Positions 62,201 to 64,000 of a stretch of 64,000 nt of DNA are shown here, piece by piece. Every line of letters starts with the position of its first letter. Within the stretch, counting starts at the first letter, position 1. The notes beneath the pieces are model-generated. The model made no database searches. It worked only from the letters and a program-made list of their open reading frames with translations, and had not been told where the DNA came from. This stretch comes from Chelonoidis abingdonii (taxonomy: Eukaryota; Chordata; Testudines; Testudinidae). Location of the stretch: NCBI RefSeq assembly GCF_003597395.2, contig NC_133769.1, positions 373,841,115 to 373,905,114 on the forward strand, given 5' to 3'. The position numbers and the translations under genes were made by a program.

Positions 62201-62708
62201 GAGAGAGGGGGGTCCTGGAGACCCTAGGTGCCACCCAGGGGGACCACATCCAACGCCTGCAAGGAGCAGCTCCACCATGCCCCATCTCCACCAGCCCGCA
62301 CCCTGTGCCCAATCCGGGTGCTCTCCACTCTCCCGTCCCTCTCCCTTCCTGCCTCACCCACCCAACACTCTAACACCAAAACCTGAACATTCCTCACTCC
62401 CTTTCTCTGCCCCACACAATATGCCTCCTTCCTCCAGCAAACATACTGATTTCCATGCCAGCTGGGAGCCCAGCTGGGCCCCCTCCTACCCCTGCCCCTT
62501 AGTTCCTGTTTCCCTTACTGCCACTCTCTGCTTCCCATAGAGTACCTTCCCTCCCTTGCCCAACCCCCAGGTCTGGTCATACCTGTTAGCACGTGCTGCT
62601 CCCGCCTCTCCCGGTCCAGGGACTGCATGGTGGTGACAAGTCCAGTCTGTGGGTGGATGGAGAAGGGACCCCCAGAAAGGCCCCCATATGATACATGCCC
62701 ATTGGCCC
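23611..62708 (-). CDS. DCHS1: DCHS1, 3' half of gene: ten exons, 1,616 codons plus stop
   Basis: Dachsous cadherin-related 1 is a giant type I membrane cadherin that binds FAT4 across cell contacts in planar cell polarity and Hippo signalling. Ten exons are present: 62583-62708, 61982-62191, 60332-61195, 52609-52722, 45078-45289, 42811-42965, 32552-32682, 31412-31698, 26591-26729 and 23611-26225. Every border is AG/GT, all nine junctions keep phase, and the total coding length (4,853 nt) is open to one stop. The product covers about the last ten of 27 cadherin repeats, each ended by a DxNDxxP motif, one transmembrane helix and a 350-residue tail. The first half lies beyond the right edge. Fat-type cadherins were considered; tail sequence and synteny with TPP1 favour DCHS1. 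Confidence 0.95.
26591..26729 (-). CDS. DCHS1: DCHS1 penultimate exon
   Basis: This is a 139-nt exon with acceptor CCCTTTCAG and donor GTAGGTGGG. It is phase 0 at the start and carries one G out. It encodes [20 protein letters not shown], then [15 protein letters not shown] and a SINPSNG end, i.e. the first half of a cadherin repeat with the ATDRDSG calcium site. It joins FSQGLYQ of the upstream exon and GTLFTSRR of the downstream one. Confidence 0.95.
26765..27130 (-). mobile_element. CR1 LINE 3' fragment
   Basis: On the minus strand this gives the CR1 3' region: a broken frame with [22 protein letters not shown] and [19 protein letters not shown], then the end complementary to CACAGAACTGGAAGGGACC. 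It is 5'-truncated and lies in the intron just upstream of the penultimate DCHS1 exon. Confidence 0.9.
27131..27990. other. Intron sequence, no gene seen
   Basis: This is DCHS1 intron sequence. A stretch around 27325-27385 (AAGGCCAGAAGGGTCCCACA) resembles a dispersed reptile repeat also seen near 42562. The rest shows no clear repeat or conserved frame. Confidence 0.5.
28000..29773 (+). mobile_element. Truncated LTR retroelement: internal remnant, PPT and 3' LTR
   Basis: The LTR-like part starts TGTGACATTACACC at 28597 and ends about 29773 with CCAACCCATCA. It matches the 53304-54482 LTR over its whole length (about 1,177 against 1,179 bp). Immediately before it is a polypurine tract AAGGAGGGAGG, and no target duplication was found. 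This suggests the 3' end of a provirus with decayed internal sequence at 28000-28590 (weak frame with [12 protein letters not shown], reminiscent of an integrase C-terminal region). Confidence 0.7.
28597..29773 (+). repeat. LTR, family shared with 53304-54482
   Basis: Shared blocks with the second copy include CATGTGAGATATCATTGG, TGTATCATGTCTGTATCT, AAACAAAGGATTCCTGCC, CATCTTCCTCC and GAGGGGGTGTGCAC. Divergence is moderate with small indels. The end is taken from alignment by eye with the second copy, so it is approximate to a few bases. Confidence 0.75.
29780..30640. mobile_element. LINE (CR1-like) 3' remnants interrupted by a SINE
   Basis: The left part (29790-30120) reads as a LINE 3' tail (GAACTTGGCTTGTTAGCC, AAGGTTTCTAACCACCAGAG). 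The right part (30150-30220 and 30410-30640) reads as CR1-like sequence in the other sense (CCCCATTGTTCAACATCC continuing TTGAATTGTGGGCACCAG). The SINE at 30222-30404 splits the latter. Limits are approximate. Confidence 0.6.
30222..30404 (-). mobile_element. tRNA-derived SINE with CR1 tail
   Basis: On the minus strand the head reads GGAGGGATAGCTCAGTGG, TTTGAGCACTGGCCTGCTAA, then GTGAGTTCAATTC, which are good A and B boxes of a tRNA-like Pol III promoter. The 3' part GGGTTGGACTAAATACC and TCCCTTCCAATCCTG ending ATTCTAGG is a CR1 3' tail, which would let the SINE borrow the CR1 reverse transcriptase. This is a known type of reptile SINE. Confidence 0.85.
30890..31411 (-). repeat. Minisatellite of 63-65 bp carrying copies of a DCHS1 splice donor
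   Basis: On the DCHS1 sense strand each unit contains GCACCAGGTACTGCCC, the same context as the true donor at 31411. GTAC-type sites lie near 31409, 31344, 31279, 31215, 31151, 31088, 31023, 30970 and 30894, mostly 63-65 bases apart. Each unit also holds GCCACAG 27 bases before the donor copy. The frame happens to stay open from the exon through the array, but the peptide is Pro/Arg/His repeat-like. Confidence 0.9.
31412..31698 (-). CDS. DCHS1: DCHS1 exon ending inside a minisatellite
   Basis: This is a 287-nt exon with acceptor CTCCTGCAG and donor GTACTGTGC. It encodes [18 protein letters not shown], then [15 protein letters not shown] and a YEQCSHYVL block, ending [17 protein letters not shown], most of one cadherin repeat. 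AC at the start joins the A of the upstream exon to give Asn. The donor region CACCAG/GTACTG is the rightmost member of a tandem array extending left (30890-31411), so copies of the donor follow it in the intron. Confidence 0.95.
32552..32682 (-). CDS. DCHS1: DCHS1 cadherin exon
   Basis: This is a 131-nt exon with acceptor CCATGCAG and donor GTAAGTGG. It encodes [33 protein letters not shown] and a WEVRVPE end, i.e. the end of one cadherin repeat and the start of the next. One G enters and one A leaves, matching both neighbours. A minisatellite begins about 110 bp upstream in the intron. Confidence 0.95.
32793..33214. repeat. Minisatellite, left part
   Basis: Units of about 60-65 bases on plus read GTGTGTGGGCTGGGTGCTCA, GAGTGTG, then GGGGATGCACGGTGCCCCGG. 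The array is cut at 33214 by an 8.2-kb insertion and resumes at 41383 with the same unit (TGGGTGCTCAGAATGTGGGG). Confidence 0.88.
34430..34720 (-). pseudogene. DIRS-like element 1 tyrosine-recombinase remnant
   Basis: Frames include [16 protein letters not shown] and [12 protein letters not shown] with [13 protein letters not shown], resembling the recombinase region near the 3' end of vertebrate DIRS elements. The same region is better preserved in the second DIRS element (47440-47910). Catalytic residues cannot be assigned here. Confidence 0.5.
36600..36930 (-). pseudogene. DIRS-like element 1 reverse transcriptase remnant
   Basis: Broken frames give [20 protein letters not shown] and [12 protein letters not shown] with [11 protein letters not shown], a recognisable DIRS-type RT start (palm/finger blocks with PKxxGGLRPxxD and GDWY-like motifs after allowing frameshifts). 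It is clearly non-functional. Confidence 0.65.
37196..39559 (-). pseudogene. DIRS-like element 1 gag-like ORF, frame-shifted
   Basis: Three overlapping minus-strand frames (39559-38633, 38892-37861, 37948-37196) together read as one protein broken by frameshifts. The N-part has a C..C-type block ([10 protein letters not shown]) and a long Arg/Ser region ([20 protein letters not shown]). The C-part has [32 protein letters not shown] and a FEGQGLF block, typical of DIRS gag-like proteins. The RS-rich part could mislead one into calling a splicing factor, but its place inside the element argues against that. Confidence 0.75.
41383..42500. repeat. Minisatellite, right part
   Basis: The unit of 32.8-33.2 kb continues (GTGTGTGGGCTGGGTGCTCA, TTAGGGGATTCACGG). 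After about 41690 it changes into shorter units near 42 bp (GTGTGGGCTGTGGGGAGGTG, CATGGTGCCCAGAGG). The array extends to about 42500 and lies in a DCHS1 intron. Confidence 0.88.
42811..42965 (-). CDS. DCHS1: DCHS1 cadherin exon
   Basis: This is a 155-nt exon with acceptor GTTTTGCAG and donor GTGAGTGAA. It encodes [37 protein letters not shown] and DREIWSQT, a repeat core with DLDQGANG and LDRE calcium-site motifs. It leaves CG to form Arg with the G of the next exon. The intron before it holds a 51-bp minisatellite. The intron after it holds the 8.2-kb nested insertion. Confidence 0.95.
42985..43290. repeat. 51-bp minisatellite, left part
   Basis: Units read TTCCAGCTCAGACCCATGGG, CTGTTCCAGCCCCGATCTCA, CGC. 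About six units precede a CR1 insertion at 43290, and diverged units resume after 44232 (TTCTGGCTCAGACCCATGGG). The array starts right beside the DCHS1 exon 42811-42965, on its acceptor side. Confidence 0.85.
43290..44231 (+). mobile_element. CR1 LINE internal fragment (RT) in minisatellite
   Basis: A frame at 43318-43809 carries [33 protein letters not shown] and SKFADDTTL, the CR1 reverse transcriptase with the FADD catalytic box. The sequence continues through [17 protein letters not shown] and [19 protein letters not shown] blocks and stops before the CR1 3' end. It divides the 51-bp minisatellite. Confidence 0.92.
44232..45000. repeat. Minisatellite, right part, grading into 45-50 bp units
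   Basis: After the CR1 the 51-bp unit continues to about 44400. It is then replaced by units reading CAGACCAATGGGCCCATCCA, ACCCTGATTTCCCC with variable C-runs, up to the DCHS1 donor side of exon 45078-45289. About twelve degenerate units are present. Confidence 0.8.
45078..45289 (-). CDS. DCHS1: DCHS1 cadherin exon
   Basis: This is a 212-nt exon with acceptor CCTCTCCCAG and donor GTACCAGCG. It encodes [47 protein letters not shown] and a [17 protein letters not shown] end. The first GT completes Gly with the G of the upstream exon; the end is phase 0. The DVNDNLPRF linker is intact. Confidence 0.95.
45530..45620 (+). repeat. MIR-like SINE core
   Basis: CAGGCAGGAATGGATGCCC and GAACTGGCCCAAGGTCATAC followed by AAGTCCAGGAATTGC match the conserved core of amniote MIR-type SINEs. 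It is an old, short fragment. Confidence 0.6.
45760..46925 (+). mobile_element. L2-like LINE remnant
   Basis: Broken plus-strand frames contain [41 protein letters not shown] and a [20 protein letters not shown] block near 46830-46885 in the DNA. The DTVNHEILL form and the ALVALMDDL block point to the L2 branch rather than CR1 proper. It is heavily decayed and meets the DIRS element at about 46990. Confidence 0.75.
47440..47912 (-). pseudogene. DIRS-like element 2 tyrosine recombinase remnant
   Basis: The minus frame contains [38 protein letters not shown] and [10 protein letters not shown]. This is the layout of the C-terminal DIRS recombinase: a VRHALAFYL helix with Arg, then a serine-rich turn, then the ISKW helix. 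A stop follows where the His-x-x-Arg box is expected. Not functional. Confidence 0.7.
47953..48854 (+). mobile_element. Solo LTR, 902 bp, nested in DIRS-like element 2
   Basis: It starts TGTCATAAACAGATAGCTAA and ends TTTTTATCAACA. No coding frame is inside, and there are AT-rich promoter-like stretches (TTTTTATATAAAGC near 48362). It separates RT and recombinase parts of the DIRS element. I saw no clear target duplication, so the ends may be off by a few bases. The sequence class resembles an endogenous-retrovirus LTR abundant in turtles (recalled, not searched). Confidence 0.75.
49540..49830 (-). pseudogene. DIRS-like element 2 reverse transcriptase remnant
   Basis: The minus strand reads [20 protein letters not shown] then VLDFQQLI, followed after a frame change by [19 protein letters not shown]. 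These are the start of the RT and the palm region of DIRS elements. Stops and shifts are present. Confidence 0.75.
50885..51463 (-). pseudogene. DIRS-like element 2 gag-like remnant
   Basis: Minus frames give [36 protein letters not shown], and [16 protein letters not shown] then a [19 protein letters not shown] block. The acidic, Ser/Pro-rich style and the place before RT fit the gag-like ORF of DIRS elements; identity rests mainly on position. Confidence 0.55.
51810..52012. mobile_element. MITE-like element
   Basis: GGGCTTGTCTAAACTAACAC at the left and GGTGTACACCCCAGCTTGCC at the right are loosely inverted, with GCACTCGCTT against AGGCTAGTGC further in. The inside has TAGTGCGCAGCAGC. The start GGGCTTGTCTA resembles other reptile MITEs, including 18450. 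Limits and superfamily are uncertain. Confidence 0.5.
52020..52440. repeat. Probable LINE (CR1-like) remnant
   Basis: Contains ATGATGAAGATATTGAATAG, TACTGGGCTGAGAACAGATA, AGAACCCAACTAGAAACACC, a layout that recurs in antisense CR1-type fragments in reptiles. No frame is preserved. Recognition is weak. Confidence 0.45.
52609..52722 (-). CDS. DCHS1: DCHS1 cadherin exon
   Basis: This is a 114-nt exon with acceptor CTCCAAG and donor GTACGTGG. It encodes [20 protein letters not shown], then [17 protein letters not shown], the first half of a cadherin repeat. The usual Asp-rich calcium loop is replaced by IHAGGSSG in this repeat, while strand motifs [10 protein letters not shown] remain. The acceptor ends AAG rather than CAG, which is acceptable. 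Both phases fit the neighbours. Confidence 0.93.
52917..53200. repeat. SINE-head fragments around an assembly gap
   Basis: GGGGAGCCAGGACACCTAGG, TTCTATCCTTGCC left of the gap and GGGCTGGAAGCCTGGGTTAC right of it match the unit of the 4.3-5.1 kb array. Both gap edges are G-runs, so a G-rich tandem SINE array probably defeated sequencing. Confidence 0.65.
52977..53145. other. Assembly gap (169 N)
   Basis: There are 169 undefined bases flanked by GGCGGGGG and GGGGGGGGCGG. It lies in the DCHS1 intron between exons 60332-61195 and 52609-52722. The coding frame joins across without it, so no exon is likely to be missing. Confidence 0.98.
53304..54482 (+). mobile_element. Solo LTR, 1,179 bp, with 5-bp target duplication
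   Basis: It starts TGTGACACTACACCCC and ends GGTAACCCAACACA. AACCC is duplicated at 53299-53303 and 54483-54487. Same family as 28597-29773. TG...CA ends and a 5-bp duplication fit an endogenous-retrovirus LTR left after recombination. A putative AATAAA lies near 54079 (AGTTAATAAAC). Confidence 0.85.
54575..54710 (+). repeat. MIR-like SINE
   Basis: ACAGATAGGAATGGAGGCCT, GGACTTGCCCAAGATCACAT and GGAACTGAAACCAGGTTTCC match the core and flanking parts of amniote MIR SINEs. It is better preserved than the fragment at 45530. Confidence 0.65.
54711..55337. other. Intron sequence, C-rich simple stretch then unique
   Basis: From 54711 to about 54970 short units such as CCCAGTGCCCC and CCAGCATCTC give a weak tandem character. 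After that no repeat or frame is recognised. DCHS1 intron. Confidence 0.5.
55350..55554. mobile_element. Hairpin Penelope-related element, 205 bp, 12-bp TSD
   Basis: A truncated arm (ACAAAGAGTCCCGTGGTACC to CACTTCGTCAGATGCATG) is followed by a full inverted arm (TATTCACATATTCAACGAC to CTAACACAGCTATCCCTCTG). A perfect 12-bp duplication TTTGTTCAAGCT flanks it (55338-55349 and 55555-55566). It is the same family and architecture as 17233-17442, in opposite orientation. Confidence 0.9.
55567..56300. other. Intron sequence, possible 5' part of Gypsy element B
   Basis: No conserved frame is recognised. The sequence changes gradually into the gag/protease-like remnants of the Gypsy element, so the element's true left end may lie here, for instance near TGTGACATATATGG at 55679, but no matching LTR was confirmed. 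Confidence 0.4.
57375..57827 (+). pseudogene. Integrase of Gypsy element B
   Basis: A 150-codon open frame: [57 protein letters not shown]. These are the three parts of the DDE core of a Ty3/Gypsy integrase. The Asp of VVDCAT and the Asp of TDQGSNF are present, but the Glu expected a few residues after HHPQSN appears replaced (LVAMFN), so the enzyme is probably dead. The frame ends at a stop soon after [10 protein letters not shown], where the family normally continues. Confidence 0.88.
58266..58720 (+). pseudogene. Reverse transcriptase of Gypsy element B
   Basis: The frame at 58266-58613 reads [60 protein letters not shown], the fingers and first palm block of a Gypsy RT. It breaks where the TLDL Asp block should be ([10 protein letters not shown] in another frame). 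A short later piece ([19 protein letters not shown]) marks the position of the catalytic YxDD-type box, here YIDR. Non-functional. Confidence 0.85.
58849..59159. mobile_element. hAT-like MITE, 311 bp
   Basis: The ends CAGAGGTAGGCAACCTATGG and GGTTGCCAACCCCTG are inverted. The flanks TACAAAAG and TACTAGAG are a decayed 8-bp duplication (6 of 8). The AT-rich inside (TTTTAATTTAATTGTAAATG) resembles the right half of the hAT-like element at 3570. It interrupts Gypsy element B between RT and RNase H. Confidence 0.85.
59200..59690 (+). pseudogene. RNase H of Gypsy element B
   Basis: Pieces in order: FLAFTDE-like block near 59337 in one frame, then [20 protein letters not shown], then in another frame [20 protein letters not shown] and [15 protein letters not shown]. 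This matches the RT connection and RNase H of Gypsy elements (TD, E and AD-type catalytic sites; the last reads AET). The reading frame shifts at least twice. Confidence 0.8.
59727..59880 (+). repeat. Start of a 3' LTR of Gypsy element B, truncated
   Basis: TGTGACAGTGGCAATTTTTG follows a polypurine tract directly after the RNase H region, the place and form of a 3' LTR start. It runs at most to about 59880, where a C-rich dispersed repeat (CCATAGGTGCTGACTTCTGC) begins. No 5' partner was found. Confidence 0.6.
59890..60290. repeat. C-rich repeat upstream of a DCHS1 exon donor
   Basis: Starts CCATAGGTGCTGACTTCTGC and CATTGGTGGGTGCTTGACCC, then CCCCTGCCCC-type runs to about 60110, then diverged units of about 60 bases containing GGCACCCAGTTCCTATCCC. 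The right edge is about 40 bp from the donor of exon 60332-61195. Confidence 0.65.
60332..61195 (-). CDS. DCHS1: DCHS1 large exon with about three cadherin repeats
   Basis: This is an 864-nt exon with acceptor CTCTCCCAG and donor GTACTGCCA. AT at the start completes Asp. Motifs in order: [94 protein letters not shown], and IPENAAT at the end. The frame is open for 287 codons. A short G-rich tandem repeat (about 50-bp units, 61200-61370) abuts the acceptor on the intron side. Confidence 0.96.
61200..61370. repeat. Short tandem repeat beside an exon acceptor
   Basis: About three and a half units near 50 bp: CCTGATATGGCC, GGGGGAGCAAGGGACTCTCC, CGATATGGCTCAGCGGGGG, GAGCAAGGGACACTTCC. It lies in the intron directly upstream (in DCHS1 sense) of exon 60332-61195 and could affect its acceptor. 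Confidence 0.75.
61982..62191 (-). CDS. DCHS1: DCHS1 cadherin exon
   Basis: This is a 210-nt exon with acceptor CTTCCCACAG and donor GTGAGGGCC. It encodes [51 protein letters not shown] and [18 protein letters not shown]. The linker DENDHAPLF closes one cadherin repeat and DLDAGENG opens the next. TC at the start joins G to make Val; one G leaves to make Asp. Confidence 0.96.
62583..62708 (-). CDS. DCHS1: DCHS1 cadherin exon, most upstream in window
   Basis: This is a 126-nt exon with acceptor CTCCTTGCAG and donor GTATGACC. It encodes [37 protein letters not shown] and HVLT, the middle of a cadherin repeat with an LDRE calcium-site motif. Two bases (GG) at the start must join one base of an exon beyond the right edge. 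Confidence 0.94.
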
Positions 62709-62929
62709 CTGCAAGGAGAAACCTCTGGTCTGAAGGGGTAGGTGCAGACAGCTTCTGCAATGGTCCCAGGGCCAGGCCCTCTTTCCACTCCCCTCCACCC
62801 TAGGCCTCTGCACCCACTGCACCTCCTCCCACCCGCCCCAGGCCATGCTCCCTTCCCTTTCCTCACAAGGGACTAGTGTGGGAGTTGAGTGGGGAAAGAC
62901 CTCTAAAGGCATGAGGGAAGGGGTAGAAG

Positions 62930-64000
62930 TGGAGATGTAAATATCGCAGGCGACCAGCTTGGCTTAACAGTGAAATCCTTGCTGATCTTAAACACAAAAA
63001 AGAAGCTTACAAGAAGTGGAAGATTGGACAAATGACCAGGGAGGAGTATAAAAATATTGCTCAGCATGCATAGTGAATAGAACACAGGCCAAATCACACT
63101 TTAGTCTGCACTAGCAAAGATGCAATATAACAAATAGTTCTCAGGAGTTACAACAAGAATAAGTCACTGGGTAGGAAAGTGTGGCCCCGCACTGAATAGG
63201 GAGGCAACCTTGAAGAGGATGTGGAAAAAGCCAATGTATCTCAACTTTTTTGTCCTGGTCTCCAAATAAATCAGCTCCCCACTACTGCATCGGGCAGCAC
63301 AGGAGGAAGAAGTGACCAGTCCCTCTGTGGAGAAAGAAGTGGTTCAGGACTATTAGAAAAACGGACAAGCAATCATGGGCTGGATGCGCTGCATCCAGGT
63401 TTTAAAGGAGTTGCAGAATGTATATGCAGAGCCATTGGCCATTATCTTGTAACAACCCTGGCAACAGGGAGGTCCAGATGACTGAAAAAGGCTAATGTAG
63501 TGCCCTAAAAAAGGGAAGGAGAGGAATTCCAGGAACTACTAGATAGTAAACCCACCCAGCCCTGGAAAAATCATCTGAACAGTCCCAAGAACAATTCTGA
63601 AGCACTAGGAAAGGAATGATCAGTAAACAGTCACATGAGTTTCACCACAGCAAATTCATAGCTATAAACCTAACGATTCTATGAAGGAAGATATACTGGT
63701 CTGTGATAGGGAAGCAGGGATGGTTCTGACCTTGCAAAGACTTGAAAGCCCACAGATCTTGCCAGTAAATAGAAAATTCTGGAGAAGGACTAAGGTGGAT
63801 AAAAGCTGGCTTAATGTTGGACCAACGTAGTGACACAATGGTCCATGTCTAGTGGCACTTGTACAAGGGAGTTCCCCAAGGGTCTGTCCGGGCCGGTGTT
63901 CAATACTTCATTAGAGATGTGCGTGACTGCAACCCTCAGAATTTCCACATGACATAAACTGTGGAGGAGGGAGATTATCTGGAGGTAGGACAGGAACAGA
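62930..64000 (+). mobile_element. CR1 LINE, decayed, running off the right edge
   Basis: Frames on plus: WLNSEILADLKHKKEAYKKW, then REEYKNIAQHA, and later LVQGSSPRVCPG-type RT remnants at about 63860-63900. The linker between endonuclease and RT and parts of RT are present with many stops. It lies in the DCHS1 intron upstream of the exon at 62583. Confidence 0.8.

Overview
The window looks like nuclear DNA of a reptile, most probably a cryptodiran turtle. The evidence is spliced vertebrate genes with GT-AG introns, together with abundant CR1 LINEs, Penelope-like and DIRS-like retroelements, Ty3/Gypsy remnants, tRNA-derived SINEs and hAT-type short transposons. The taxon is inferred from this repeat mix and was not tested by any search. 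Two protein-coding genes are supported, both partial and both on the minus strand. They have the same order and orientation as TPP1 and DCHS1 on human 11p15.4.

Layout. Positions 1-2.4 kb hold the 5' end of TPP1 (lysosomal tripeptidyl-peptidase 1): a tentative first exon and three secure exons, with the rest of the gene off the left edge. A GC-rich segment (about 2.3-2.95 kb) is the likely TPP1 promoter. From 3 to 23.6 kb there is no recognisable host gene. That stretch holds a 750-bp hAT-like element with a perfect 8-bp target duplication, a SINE-derived minisatellite, a broken Gypsy element whose integrase precedes its reverse transcriptase, Penelope pieces with a GIY-YIG domain, and a CR1 LINE split by a solo LTR. 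It also holds a 79-bp array in which every unit carries a CTCF-like motif, a 1.68-kb nested DNA transposon, and several minisatellites that may lie in the DCHS1 3' UTR.

From 23.6 to 62.7 kb there are ten DCHS1 exons (minus strand). They encode the last 1,616 residues: about ten cadherin repeats, the transmembrane helix and the whole cytoplasmic tail. All nine exon junctions agree in phase and no stop interrupts the joined frame. The introns are swollen by minisatellites and nested insertions: a 6-kb DIRS-like element inside a smaller element inside a minisatellite, a second DIRS-like element with an LTR inside, a Gmr1-like Gypsy element, LTRs, CR1 and L2-like fragments, and SINEs. The window ends in a decayed CR1. 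One assembly gap of 169 N lies at 52977-53145.

The two genes have unrelated jobs (lysosomal proteolysis; planar-polarity cell adhesion) and are only physical neighbours. I found no new multigene system. The most unusual signals are the exact-period CTCF-like array, a minisatellite that has copied the DCHS1 splice donor several times, the integrase-before-RT Gypsy elements, and a family of 205-210 bp hairpin elements with 12-bp target duplications.
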